Below, in pieces: positions 51,881 to 61,202 of a stretch of DNA of 64,000 nt. The stretch covers positions 186,001 through 250,000 of the forward strand of contig CAZTNC010000011.1 in NCBI GenBank assembly GCA_964614915.1, written 5' to 3'. The DNA comes from WTFY01 sp964614915. Lineage in GTDB: Bacteria > Pseudomonadota > Gammaproteobacteria > UBA4575. Below the pieces are notes generated by a model. The model searched no databases. It was not told where the DNA came from and worked only from the letters and a program-made list of their open reading frames with translations. Every line of letters begins with the position of its first letter. Positions within the stretch are counted from its first letter, which is position 1. The translations under genes were made by a program, and so were the position numbers.

Positions 51881-52579
51881 ATGAGCAAAATGTTTTACAA
51901 AGTGGTGTTACTGGCCGTTCTGGCCATTCCAATGATCCCGTTGTCAGCTACCGCCGAGATCAGCGTGACAGGCAATGCTGGAATCCTGTCCGACTACATT
52001 TTCCGGGGGCTTCCACAAGATTCCGGTGTTGCAAATGGGGGTATTGATTTGGAAGCCGGTGGATTTTATCTGGGCACCTGGATTGCGGATGTGGGTGAAG
52101 GGATAGAACAGGATTTCTACACCGGGTATGTCATGGAGTTGCCCGGCGGGCTGTATCTGGGCGCAGGGTTTACCAGCTACCAGTACTCTGACGACTTCGA
52201 CGACGAATACAACGAAGTCAACCTGTACGCCGGCTGGGCCAACGACACTTTGTCCTTGGACCTGGAGTACACAGACGGTGAGTACAACGGGGTCTTCACA
52301 GAACTCGTGGCAGGCCAAGAGGTTGAGAAAGGCGACGAATACGGCTTTTTTGCAGCAACCTTGGGCTACGGAGGGGCGTACCTGACCTACGGAGACTTTA
52401 CCGATGACGCAGACGAAGCTTTGGGAAATTACCTGGAATTCGGGTATTCACTTGAAGTTTCAGGGTTCGAAGTGACAGCCGCGGTTGTACACACAGACGC
52501 CGATATTTTGCAGGGCGAGGAGGATAATGACGAAACCGAAGCCTATATCAGCATTCATCACAGCTTTGATCTCATGTAA
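51881..52579 (+). CDS. TorF-family putative porin
   Basis: A 232-residue outer-membrane beta-barrel protein of the TorF family (TIGR02001 type). It has a signal peptide cleaved near SATA-EIS, the family start GNAGILSDYIFRGLPQ, alternating strands rich in Tyr, Asp and Gly, and a C-terminal strand SIHHSFDLM. ATG at 51881 with GGGAGGAAG upstream is clear. It lies behind the sigma-54 promoter and 94 bases before glnK, so it may pass small nitrogenous solutes across the outer membrane; that function is inferred. Confidence 0.88.
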   Translation: MSKMFYKVVLLAVLAIPMIPLSATAEISVTGNAGILSDYIFRGLPQDSGVANGGIDLEAGGFYLGTWIADVGEGIEQDFYTGYVMELPGGLYLGAGFTSYQYSDDFDDEYNEVNLYAGWANDTLSLDLEYTDGEYNGVFTELVAGQEVEKGDEYGFFAATLGYGGAYLTYGDFTDDADEALGNYLEFGYSLEVSGFEVTAAVVHTDADILQGEEDNDETEAYISIHHSFDLM

Positions 52580-52673
52580 CGGGATAGTGGCAACGGATCA
52601 ATAACGTTTCTGCCAGTGTGTCTAGTTTGAATTTGAATCTCTAAGAGCAACAGCACAATCAGGAGTAATCACT

Positions 52674-53012
52674 ATGAAGCTTGTTACCGCAATTATTAAG
52701 CCTTTTAAGCTTGATTATGTACGCGAAGCTTTGTCGGAAATTGGTGTAACGGGTGTCACCGTGGTCGAGGTCAAAGGCTTCGGCAGGCAAAAAGGGCACA
52801 CGGAGTTATACCGGGGCGCAGAGTACGTTGTTGATTTCTTGCCAAAGGTGATGCTGGAAATCGCCATTGACAGCAACTTGCTGGATTCTGTGCTTGAGGC
52901 AATCAGCAAAGCAGCGAGCACAGGGAAAATCGGTGATGGCAAGATTTTTGTTACCCCGCTCGAGCAAGTCGTACGTATACGCACCGGCGAGACGGGTCCG
53001 GATGCTCTGTAA
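52674..53012 (+). CDS. glnK: PII nitrogen regulatory protein GlnK
   Basis: A 112-residue PII signal protein. The T-loop carries Tyr51 (TELYRGAEYVVDF), the site uridylylated by GlnD, and the B-loop TGKIGDGKIFV binds ATP and 2-oxoglutarate. A PII gene directly upstream of amtB is named GlnK by convention; it binds and blocks AmtB when nitrogen is sufficient. A short AGGAG lies 7 bases before the ATG. Likely cotranscribed with amtB. Confidence 0.96.
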   Translation: MKLVTAIIKPFKLDYVREALSEIGVTGVTVVEVKGFGRQKGHTELYRGAEYVVDFLPKVMLEIAIDSNLLDSVLEAISKAASTGKIGDGKIFVTPLEQVVRIRTGETGPDAL

Positions 53013-53040
53013 CGAAAAATAGATTCCTTAGGAGGGAGTT

Positions 53041-54306
53041 GTGGTTGATCAAATTTTTGAATTGCAATATGCGATTGACACCTTTTATTTTTTGGTGTGC
53101 GGCGCATTGGTAATGTGGATGGCTGCCGGCTTTTCCATGCTCGAATCTGGACTTGTACGGAGCAAAAACACGGCTGAGATTCTGACCAAAAATGTAGCGT
53201 TGTACTCGATTGCCTGCATCATGTACATGATCTGCGGATACATGATCATGTATGACGGCACATTGTTCTTATCTGGTATTGCAGGGGGCGAAAGCCTGGT
53301 GGATGATGTTTTGGCAGCCTCTGCTGAAAATGGCTTTCACGGTGATTCCGTGTATTCCGATGCATCGGACTTCTTTTTCCAGGTCGTGTTTGTTGCAACA
53401 GCCATGTCGATCGTATCGGGCGCTGTAGCCGAGCGGATGAAAATGTGGTCATTTCTGCTGTTTGTAGTGGTATTTACCGGACTCATTTACCCGCTGGAGG
53501 GCAGCTGGACCTGGAATGGGAAAGATGTATTCGGCTGGTTCAATCTTGGCGATGCAGGATTCTCCGACTTTGCAGGATCGGGCATTGTCCATATGGCAGG
53601 AGCAACGGCTGCATTGGCCGGGGTCTTGTTGCTCGGAGCTCGCCACGGCAAGTACGGGCCCGATGGAAAGGTAGTCGCTATTCCGGGGGCCAATCTTCCG
53701 CTTGCCACATTGGGAACATTCATTCTGTGGATGGGGTGGTTCGGCTTCAATGGCGGTTCCGTGCTGAAGCTCGGAGACGCTGCCAGTGCCAATGCGGTGG
53801 CCATGGTGTTCTTGAACACCAATACAGCCGCTGCAGGCGGTTTGATGGCAGCTTTGATTACCGCACGTCTCTGGTTTGGCAAGGCCGATCTAACCATGGC
53901 CCTGAACGGTGCGCTGGCTGGTTTGGTGGCTATTACGGCTGAACCTTCCACTCCATCTGCTTTGATTGCAAGCCTGATTGGTGCAGCAGGCGGGGTTCTC
54001 GTGGTGTTGTCTATTGTATTCCTAGATAGAATCAGGATAGACGATCCGGTAGGGGCGATTTCCGTGCACGGAACCGTTGGATTGTGGGGACTGCTTGCCG
54101 TGCCACTAACCAATCCCGATGTGACATTCAGCGGCCAGCTGCTGGGAGCTGCCACAATATTTGTCTGGGTATTCCTGTCCAGCCTGATCATCTGGGGCGT
54201 GATCAAAGCGGTCATGGGGCTTCGCATCAGCGAAGAAGAAGAGATGCAGGGGGCAGACATTTCAGAGTGCGGCATGGAGGCCTATCCAGAGTTTGTGATC
54301 GAATAG
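53041..54306 (+). CDS. amtB: Ammonium transporter AmtB
   Basis: A 421-residue membrane channel with 11 expected helices. The twin-histidine pore residues are in SGIVHMAGATAAL and VHGTVGLWG, and the FNGGSVLKLG and GWFGFN segments are typical. Start is GTG at 53041, preceded by GGAGGG. It lacks a cleavable signal peptide, as some Amt proteins do. It follows glnK by 28 bases in the nitrogen-regulated unit and ends just before a terminator. Confidence 0.96.
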   Translation: MVDQIFELQYAIDTFYFLVCGALVMWMAAGFSMLESGLVRSKNTAEILTKNVALYSIACIMYMICGYMIMYDGTLFLSGIAGGESLVDDVLAASAENGFHGDSVYSDASDFFFQVVFVATAMSIVSGAVAERMKMWSFLLFVVVFTGLIYPLEGSWTWNGKDVFGWFNLGDAGFSDFAGSGIVHMAGATAALAGVLLLGARHGKYGPDGKVVAIPGANLPLATLGTFILWMGWFGFNGGSVLKLGDAASANAVAMVFLNTNTAAAGGLMAALITARLWFGKADLTMALNGALAGLVAITAEPSTPSALIASLIGAAGGVLVVLSIVFLDRIRIDDPVGAISVHGTVGLWGLLAVPLTNPDVTFSGQLLGAATIFVWVFLSSLIIWGVIKAVMGLRISEEEEMQGADISECGMEAYPEFVIE

Positions 54307-54326
54307 GCCTAGGAAAGTCTTGTAGG

Positions 54327-55220
54327 TCAAAGCGCCCCTTCTCCGGGGGCGCTTTTCTTGTCGGTTTCTTTCCCCTTACTCATGAACTGCGGTATTGCAA
54401 AGCAAGCAAGGTGCACTGCATGGTTGTAGTACCGGGTCTGAAATCCTAATTGCTTGGCAGACTTCTCGCGGGCAAAGGAAAGCTGGCTAGATTTACTTGC
54501 CACCGTAGCACTCCACCACCCCGTCGGGTAACAGGGTTGTGGAAAATGGATCAAGTCGATACTTGAAAATCCGGCAGCAAGCATCGAGTCGTGCATCGGC
54601 TGAATGATACTCTCAAGGTGTACCATAGGAGATTCGCTTTGCTGGACAAGTAGACCCTCGGGCTTGAGTGTGCGCAAGCAGTCTCTGTAAAAGGGTGTGG
54701 AGAAGAGGCCTTCAGCGGGACCTACCGGATCTGTGCTGTCCACGATTACAATGTCCACTGAACTGGATTCCTTGCCTTGGAACCACCTGACAGCATCCTC
54801 AAAAATGAATTCGATACGCGGATCGTTATTGGCCTTGCACAAGGTGGGAAAGTACTTCTCCGACAGCCGGGTAACCCGCTCATCAATTTCGACCTGAAAT
54901 ATATTCTGTACGCAGGAATGTTTTGACACTTCGCACAAGCTGCCGCAGTCTCCCCCTCCTGCAATGACCACGGTTACCGGATCTGGATGGCTGAACATGA
55001 CTGGATGAGTCAGCATTTCATGGTATATAAAGTTGTCACGTTCCGTTAGCATGACGAAACCGTCTATCGCCATCAGCATGCCGAAGCTCTTGGTGGAGTA
55101 GATTTCTATTTTCTGAAAAGGAGTCTGTTCCTGGTGAAGTTTTTCATTGATCTCGAACGAGAGCGCTGTGCCGCATTCTGTGCAGGCTTCGGTGAGCCAT
55201 TTTTTCCTCTTATCTAGCAT
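54327..55220 (-). CDS. speE: Spermidine synthase (polyamine aminopropyltransferase)
   Basis: SpeE transfers an aminopropyl group from decarboxylated SAM to putrescine. The 297-residue protein has FIYHEMLTHP, the dcSAM-binding GGGDCG (usually GGGDGG), VDSTDPVGPAEGLFS with the catalytic Asp, and QSESP. Family assignment is clear. Cys in place of the second-last Gly of the glycine loop is unusual. speA is divergent 86 bases away, so arginine-derived putrescine is the likely acceptor. No speD is present in this window. Confidence 0.92.
   Translation of the reverse strand: MLDKRKKWLTEACTECGTALSFEINEKLHQEQTPFQKIEIYSTKSFGMLMAIDGFVMLTERDNFIYHEMLTHPVMFSHPDPVTVVIAGGGDCGSLCEVSKHSCVQNIFQVEIDERVTRLSEKYFPTLCKANNDPRIEFIFEDAVRWFQGKESSSVDIVIVDSTDPVGPAEGLFSTPFYRDCLRTLKPEGLLVQQSESPMVHLESIIQPMHDSMLAAGFSSIDLIHFPQPCYPTGWWSATVASKSSQLSFAREKSAKQLGFQTRYYNHAVHLACFAIPQFMSKGKETDKKSAPGEGAL
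54329..54358. terminator. Hairpin terminator between amtB and speE, overlapping the speE C-terminus
   Basis: AAAGCGCCCC / GGGGCGCTTTT stem of about 10 bp (arms 54329-54338 and 54346-54356) followed by T-rich sequence. It sits 23 bases beyond the amtB stop but inside the last codons of speE on the minus strand, so one DNA segment serves as a terminator and encodes the SpeE tail. Confidence 0.75.
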
Positions 55221-55306
55221 GCGAATATGTATCAGAGGGCGGAGTTGCAGATACGGTAAAGCGGGCGGGCTTCAGTTAGCAAACAAGCAGATCATACGTT
55301 ATTGCT

Positions 55307-57244
55307 GTGAATATCCGTAAGCATTGGAGTATTGCTGATGCCAAGGTTCATTACCGGGTCCCCAACTGGGGAATGGGATTCTTTGACATAAACGAGGTCG
55401 GCCATGTCAGCACTAAAGCGGACGATCACGAACTCGACCTGTATGCACTGAGCCAAGATCTCAAAGACAGGGGAATGGAATTTCCGATTCTGCTGCGTTT
55501 CCCGCACATCCTGCAGCGCATGTTAGACAGGTTGCATTCCGCATTCAAGAAAGCCATGACTTCCTGTGGGTATACCGGTGACTATGTTGCAGCTTACCCG
55601 ATCAAGGTAAATCAACAGGCATCCGTGATTCAGCATTTTAGCCGGCAAAATCAGCATCCTGTCGCTTTTGAAGTGGGTAGCAAGGCAGAGCTGATAGCCT
55701 GTCTGGGGTTCATGCAAACGCAGACAATTATCTGTAATGGCTATAAGGATGAAGCCTATATCCGGCTGGCACTTACCGGATGCTTGCTGGGACATGAAAT
55801 CGTTATTGTCCTGGAGAGTCTGGGTGAACTTCAGCATGTACTGAAACTGTCAGCGAAAATCGATGTTCAACCCGCTCTTGGCATGCGGGTTCGCCTGTCA
55901 GCAGTCGCAAATGGCAAATGGCAAAACACGGGGGGGAAGCGCTCAAAGTTTGGTTTGACTGCAGGTCAGGTCATACAGCTACTCCAGGAGTTAAAGAAAA
56001 ACAAGGCACTTGGGTGGGTACGCATGCTGCATTTTCACATGGGGTCCCAGATCCCTTCCCTGCAGCATATCTGTGAAGGCCTTGAAGAAGGCATGAGTTA
56101 TTTTGTGCAACTGTACAGACTCGGAGTGCCGCTTAGCCAGTTGAACGTGGGTGGCGGCCTGGCTGTCGATTATGAGGGTAGCCAGTCAAATTCATATTTT
56201 TCAAAAGAGTACAGTCTGGACGAATATGCCGACTCCATCATCCGTGCTGTCCATGCCGCATGCTTGGAAAGCAAGGTGCCTGAACCTGCTATTTTTACCG
56301 AAAGTGGGCGTGCCATGACGGCACATCACGCTGTATTGATTACCAATACGACTGACGCTGGATTCTGGAAGGAGAGTGTCACTGAGGTGTGTCCAGATTT
56401 TGATACGGATTTGGAAACTGCAAACGAAAGGCTTAAGGAATTGGTCGGGTTGTGTCGGCACATTCAATCCGATGTCGAAAAGCCCGATGGCCAAATCGAT
56501 TATTCACATGCCTATATCAGTCTGGTACGGGCTGCAAAACAGGTTGATCAGGCTTTTTCTCAGGGGAATCTTTCATTAGCCTGCAAGGCCTACGCAGAAA
56601 AAATCACACAGCAGGCCTACCTGCAACTGTCAAGTCGCAAAGAGTATCTGGATACGCACTGCCGGCATGATCTTGAGGACAATCTGGTTGACAAGTACTT
56701 TTGCAACTTTTCCTTGTTCCAGTCAACTCCGGACATCTGGGGCTTGAACCAACTCTTCCCAGTTTTGCCACTGCATCGTTTGGATGAGGCCCCAACCCGT
56801 CAGGTGCGACTGCATGACCTAACCTGTGATTCGGACGGCCAGATTGATCGCTACATCGAAGCAGATTCGATTCAGCCTTACCTTTCTCTGCATGCACTCA
56901 TCCCGGGAAAGGACTATCTGATTGGCATGTTTCTGATCGGCGCATACCAGGAAATTTTAGGAGACTTGCACAATTTGTTCGGAGACACTCTCGCAGTAAA
57001 TGTCGAGGTGAATGCTGATGGAAGCTATCAGCTTGGTGAGCAGCGACAAGGCGATACCGCTGAAAAGGTGTTGTCCTATGTTCACATTGATGCTGAAGAA
57101 ATTCGCAAAACTTGGCATACACGACTCACTGAAATGAACATGCCGAAACCGCTTGTCAAGCAGGTATTGCACACGCTTGAGACTGCGCTGAGAGCCAATA
57201 GCTATCTGACATCGTCTTCAGATGAGCACAGGCACGCATCGTGA
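55307..57244 (+). CDS. speA: Biosynthetic arginine decarboxylase
   Basis: SpeA decarboxylates arginine to agmatine, precursor of putrescine. The 645-residue, PLP-dependent protein of the alanine-racemase fold has PLP lysine near residue 99 in YPIKVNQQ, the HFHMGSQ motif, GGGLAVDYEGS, and the late LGMFLIGAYQE-type active-site region. Length is normal for the biosynthetic form. Start is GTG at 55307. Arginine is supplied by the ArgH route. Its stop overlaps the ycgL start by 4 bases. Confidence 0.96.
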   Translation: MNIRKHWSIADAKVHYRVPNWGMGFFDINEVGHVSTKADDHELDLYALSQDLKDRGMEFPILLRFPHILQRMLDRLHSAFKKAMTSCGYTGDYVAAYPIKVNQQASVIQHFSRQNQHPVAFEVGSKAELIACLGFMQTQTIICNGYKDEAYIRLALTGCLLGHEIVIVLESLGELQHVLKLSAKIDVQPALGMRVRLSAVANGKWQNTGGKRSKFGLTAGQVIQLLQELKKNKALGWVRMLHFHMGSQIPSLQHICEGLEEGMSYFVQLYRLGVPLSQLNVGGGLAVDYEGSQSNSYFSKEYSLDEYADSIIRAVHAACLESKVPEPAIFTESGRAMTAHHAVLITNTTDAGFWKESVTEVCPDFDTDLETANERLKELVGLCRHIQSDVEKPDGQIDYSHAYISLVRAAKQVDQAFSQGNLSLACKAYAEKITQQAYLQLSSRKEYLDTHCRHDLEDNLVDKYFCNFSLFQSTPDIWGLNQLFPVLPLHRLDEAPTRQVRLHDLTCDSDGQIDRYIEADSIQPYLSLHALIPGKDYLIGMFLIGAYQEILGDLHNLFGDTLAVNVEVNADGSYQLGEQRQGDTAEKVLSYVHIDAEEIRKTWHTRLTEMNMPKPLVKQVLHTLETALRANSYLTSSSDEHRHAS

Positions 57245-57480
57245 AGTGCTACGTCTACAAAAGCTCGAAAAAAGAAGACACATTTCTTTACTTGGGTGAG
57301 AAAGGCCGCTTTGACCTTCTCCCGGAGGGGCTTCTCATTCTTTTCGGTAAGCCGGGGTTTGTACTGGAATTCGATCTGACCAAAGATCGCACACTGGCAC
57401 AGGTTGATGCCAAGCAGGTATTGGCTGATCTGCATGAGCATGGGTACTATCTGCAAATCCCACGACAAGATCACGAATGA
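57241..57480 (+). CDS. YcgL-family protein (DUF709)
   Basis: A 79-residue protein with the YcgL pattern: CYVYKSSKKEDTFLYL near the start, LPEGLLILFGKPGFVLEFDL, and HGYYLQIP at the end. The family is common in gammaproteobacteria and has no settled function. The start GTG overlaps the speA stop, suggesting translational coupling, which is not a usual partner for YcgL. Confidence 0.88.
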   Translation: MKCYVYKSSKKEDTFLYLGEKGRFDLLPEGLLILFGKPGFVLEFDLTKDRTLAQVDAKQVLADLHEHGYYLQIPRQDHE

Positions 57481-57603
57481 TCCTGATCTAGCTAATTATT
57501 GCTGTTTTTTGACACAGCAAACTTTTGTCAGTTGGGAAGCCCTGCTTAGACTAAAGCCAGTGGTGTTGCCCTGGTGTCATATGAAGGGTGTTTCAGCAGA
57601 ATT

Positions 57604-58659
57604 TCAATTGGCAACAAAATCGAGCATTCGGTGGGTAGAACGATGTGCTTTTTCGCGTATTTCTTCTGCCACGTGAATCTCGTTTTCACCGGACTCCAGT
57701 ACTGCTTCAAGATTGTGTAGCCCGTTCATGGCCATCCAAGGACAATGCGCACAGCTTTTGCAGGTGGCTCCTTCTCCGGCTGTAGGGGCTTCAATAAAGA
57801 CCTTGTCAGGTGCGGCCTTTTTCATTTTGTAAAAAATGCGATTGTCCGTAGCTACGATAAACGACCGGTGAGGTAATGCTTGGGCTGCCCGGATGAGAGC
57901 TGTGGTCGAACCGACAACATCGGCAGCCTCAATAACGGCTTCCGGCGATTCCGGATGTACCAGGATGCCTGCGTCCGGGTGCTTTGCAATCAGGTCCCCG
58001 AGGGCACGCGCCTTGAACTCTTCATGCACGATACAGGCTCCCTGCCATGAAATCATGTCAGCGCCCGTAACTTTTTCAATATAGCGACCCAGATGTCGAT
58101 CCGGTGCCCAGAGGATTTTTTTGTCCTGATCCATCAGATGGGAAACCACTTTCAGGGCAATACTCGAGGTAACGACCCAGTCTGCTCGCGCCTTGACCTC
58201 GGCACTTGTGTTGGCATATACGACGACTTCGTGCTCCGGGTGCGAATCGCAAAATGCACTGAATTCCTTGGCGGGGCAGCCAAGATCAAGCGAACAGGTC
58301 GCCTGCAGGGTGGGCATCAAAACCCGTTTCTCGGGGTTGAGTATCTTGGCCGTTTCGCCCATGAAGCGAACTCCGGCCACGATCAGCGTGGTGGCGTTGT
58401 GACGACTGCCAAATCGTGCCATTTCCAGTGAGTCAGAAACGTAGCCCCCCGTCTCTTCGGCAATCCTTTGCAGGGTTTCATGGGTGTAATAATGTGCGAT
58501 CAATACCGCATTTTCTTTCTCAAGCAGGAATTTGATGCGGTCAATTTTTTCTTTTCTCTGCTTCGCGGAATACACAGGCAAGCTTGCCTGGACAACCGCT
58601 GTTTCAGGAATGTCCTGCAGAGGCACGGTGGTTTCAAATGACGTGTCTAGCATACTCAA
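57604..58659 (-). CDS. nadA: Quinolinate synthase A
   Basis: NadA condenses iminoaspartate with dihydroxyacetone phosphate to quinolinate in NAD synthesis, using an oxygen-sensitive [4Fe-4S] cluster. The 351-residue protein has the cluster-associated cysteines Cys122 (ATCSLDLGC), Cys in QGACIVHEEF near 210 and the CKSCAHCPWM motif near 305. The YYTHETLQRIAEETGGYVSDSLEMA region is typical. It is divergent from the acyl-CoA synthetase. Confidence 0.96.
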   Translation of the reverse strand: MSMLDTSFETTVPLQDIPETAVVQASLPVYSAKQRKEKIDRIKFLLEKENAVLIAHYYTHETLQRIAEETGGYVSDSLEMARFGSRHNATTLIVAGVRFMGETAKILNPEKRVLMPTLQATCSLDLGCPAKEFSAFCDSHPEHEVVVYANTSAEVKARADWVVTSSIALKVVSHLMDQDKKILWAPDRHLGRYIEKVTGADMISWQGACIVHEEFKARALGDLIAKHPDAGILVHPESPEAVIEAADVVGSTTALIRAAQALPHRSFIVATDNRIFYKMKKAAPDKVFIEAPTAGEGATCKSCAHCPWMAMNGLHNLEAVLESGENEIHVAEEIREKAHRSTHRMLDFVAN

Positions 58660-58823
58660 ACTACAAATGCATGTTGCTCTTATATATAAAGGGGTACTGG
58701 GGGTAAATCAAGCTAGGACACTGCGGCGCCCGGGGTTTGTGAGGTGTAAGATGCCTGTCATAAGAAAAAGTAATTACAACGTCGTTGGCCACGTACAAAG
58801 CAGGTACTGGAGTGTTTTTACAA

Positions 58824-60638
58824 ATGAATGACACTGACTACATTGCTCCTGAAACTGCGAAGACCCTTCCCGGCTTGTTCTATGAGCGTGTGGTGCGTTC
58901 TCCACATTCACAGGCCTATGGTTTTTATAACGACGAAAAAGATGCTTGGGAAAGTCTGACTTGGGAGCAGGTGGCACGGCATGCAGCGAAGATACAGGCA
59001 GGGTTGCGGAGCAGAGCAATTGTTAAGGGCGACCGTGTAGCCATCATGTTGCGCAATTGCCCGGAATGGGTCATGTTTGATGTGGCTGCACTAGGCCTTG
59101 GCTTGGTCACAGTGCCTTTGTACACGAATGACCGGGCGGAAAATGTGGCTTACATTGTTCAAAATGCTGGCATCAAAGCGATGCTTGTTCAGAACTCGCG
59201 CCAGTGGCGGCAACTGTCGCAAATTGAAAGCATCCGCAAAGCATTGCAATGCGTAATCAGCGTTGCTCCGATTACGAAAGCTTCTGATCACGACTCCTGT
59301 CTGGTGTATATCCAGGACTGGATAGACCATGACATTAATATCGAGTATCAGCCAGAGTCCTTGGATGGCGGCAAACTCGCCACGATTATCTATACCTCAG
59401 GCACAACAGGACGCCCCAAAGGGGTGATGCTCAGCCATCGGAATATCCTTGCGAACGCCTCTGCGGCTTTGCAGTGCGCAGATATTCTCGAAAAAGACGT
59501 GTTTTTATCCTTTCTTCCGTTATCACATTCGATGGAGCGTACAGCAGGCTGTTTCATGCCCATGATGGCCAACTCGAAAGTATGCTTTGCCCGTTCAATA
59601 CAGCAACTGGGAGAAGACATACAAAAAGTCCGCCCAACCGTATTTGTGTCAGTGCCACGGATTTACGAGATCATTTTTACAAAAATTTTAAGTCAAGTAG
59701 CGCAGTTACCCTACCCTAGGAAAAAAATGTTTGCGTGGGCGCAGCGGCTCGGCTGGCGATATCTCCAGTTCAAATTAGGCAGGGCAGGGTGGCATTGGAG
59801 CCTGCTTTTATGGCCGATGATGGATCGCTTGGTAGCCGCAAAGATCAAACAAAGGCTGGGTGGCAGGTTGCGGTATGCCATTGTTGGTGGTGCTGCACTG
59901 GATAGGACAATCACGAAATTTTTTGTCAGTCTCGGAATTCCGATGTACCAAGGTTATGGGATGACGGAAAGCAGTCCGGTGATCAGCGTAGGGCGGCCCG
60001 ATGCCAATGATCCTTTTAGCGTTGGCAAGGCCTTGCCCGGTGTTGAGGTGAAGCTTACAAAAGAAGGTGAACTGTGTACTCGCAGCGACTGTGTGATGCT
60101 CGGATACTTTGGCAACAGGCAGGCAACTGAACAGATGATTGACACCGAAGGTTGGCTGCACACCGGTGATATTGCGAGTATTACAGATGAGGGCTATTTG
60201 TATATCACGGGCAGAATCAAGGATATTATCGTCTTGGCAAATGCCGAGAAAGTATCCCCCCAGGACATGGAGACTGCGATTTGTGCTGACCCTTTGTTTG
60301 ACCAGGCCATGATACTGGGTGAGGGGCGGCCTTTTCTGTCTGCACTTCTTGTGCTGAACGAGGCGGAATGGAGTTCCCTTGCTGAAGCCATGGAGCTGAG
60401 CGGTGGAATACAGGAAAATCTGCAGGACGCCTCTGTACACAAATATGTGCTGCAGCGTTTGGCTGGTTGTTTGAAGGAATTTCCAGGGTATGCCCAGGTA
60501 CGCAGGACGAGTATCTACCTGGAACCCTGGACTACTGAAAACAACTTGCTTACTCCGACCCTAAAAACCAGAAGAAATCAGTTAATGAAGTTGTTTGCGG
60601 AAGACATAGAAGCTATGTACGACTCCATGGAAAAGTAG
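58824..60638 (+). CDS. AMP-dependent long-chain acyl-CoA synthetase
   Basis: An acyl-adenylate-forming enzyme that activates fatty acids to acyl-CoA. The protein, about 604 residues, has the P-loop-like YTSGTTGRPKGVM, GYGMTESSPVIS, the GWLHTGDI motif and the hinge region GRIKDIIVLANAEKVSP (the FAA1/long-chain type, with a plausible C-terminal catalytic Lys near KTRR). ATG at 58824 is preferred over TTG at 58785. It probably acts in beta-oxidation or lipid remodelling at the inner membrane. Confidence 0.92.
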   Translation: MNDTDYIAPETAKTLPGLFYERVVRSPHSQAYGFYNDEKDAWESLTWEQVARHAAKIQAGLRSRAIVKGDRVAIMLRNCPEWVMFDVAALGLGLVTVPLYTNDRAENVAYIVQNAGIKAMLVQNSRQWRQLSQIESIRKALQCVISVAPITKASDHDSCLVYIQDWIDHDINIEYQPESLDGGKLATIIYTSGTTGRPKGVMLSHRNILANASAALQCADILEKDVFLSFLPLSHSMERTAGCFMPMMANSKVCFARSIQQLGEDIQKVRPTVFVSVPRIYEIIFTKILSQVAQLPYPRKKMFAWAQRLGWRYLQFKLGRAGWHWSLLLWPMMDRLVAAKIKQRLGGRLRYAIVGGAALDRTITKFFVSLGIPMYQGYGMTESSPVISVGRPDANDPFSVGKALPGVEVKLTKEGELCTRSDCVMLGYFGNRQATEQMIDTEGWLHTGDIASITDEGYLYITGRIKDIIVLANAEKVSPQDMETAICADPLFDQAMILGEGRPFLSALLVLNEAEWSSLAEAMELSGGIQENLQDASVHKYVLQRLAGCLKEFPGYAQVRRTSIYLEPWTTENNLLTPTLKTRRNQLMKLFAEDIEAMYDSMEK

Positions 60639-60660
60639 CGCTAGGATACCTGTTGTCTGA

Positions 60661-61200
60661 CTATTGTTTTGCCTGCATCAAAATTGTATCGATCTGATGG
60701 GTACGCAGACGCATCCTTATTTGTTCCAGCGCCTGCCGGTCGCTTGAGGGCCCAACACGAACCCGATGCCACTGGGTATTGTTCACATCCACAGATTGAA
60801 CGTTGGCCTCTATGCCCAACAATGCCAGCCGCGCCTTCAGGCTGTCCGCATCTTCAAAGCTTTTGAATGAGCCTGCCTGCAGCAAATAGCCGCCCTGGTG
60901 TGTCGGGAGTGTGGTTTGTTCGGCAGGCTGTTTGTCGGGCAAGCCTGTTTCTTCTTGTGGGATGATGATTTCCAATTCAGGCAACAATGTGTAGAAGTCG
61001 AAGCTTCGTTCTATTGGCGGTTCTGCAGTTTTTTCTGTTTCTTGCGTAACTGACCGGGCCTTGTCGACGTACCAGCCGTCGATGTCTATCAGCATGGCAA
61101 TACCGATCCCTATCACGGTACCAAGTGCAAGCCAAGCCCAGACCGGCACGGTGCTTGATGATCGGGTTGATCTTTTTTTCTTCCTAACGGGCACATTCAC
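60661..61200 (-). CDS. SPOR-domain protein (FtsN-like)
   Basis: A 179-residue bitopic inner-membrane protein. The short basic cytoplasmic N-terminus (VRKKKRSTRS) is followed by one membrane helix (about 19-39), a Pro/Glu-rich periplasmic linker and a C-terminal SPOR domain (about 105-179: GGYLLQAGSFKSFEDADSLKARL and the VRVGPS pattern). Such domains bind denuded glycan strands at division sites. Placement after argS matches the FtsN/DedD-type gene of other gammaproteobacteria. Start is GTG. Confidence 0.9.
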   Translation of the reverse strand: MNVPVRKKKRSTRSSSTVPVWAWLALGTVIGIGIAMLIDIDGWYVDKARSVTQETEKTAEPPIERSFDFYTLLPELEIIIPQEETGLPDKQPAEQTTLPTHQGGYLLQAGSFKSFEDADSLKARLALLGIEANVQSVDVNNTQWHRVRVGPSSDRQALEQIRMRLRTHQIDTILMQAKQ

Positions 61201-61202
61201 CT

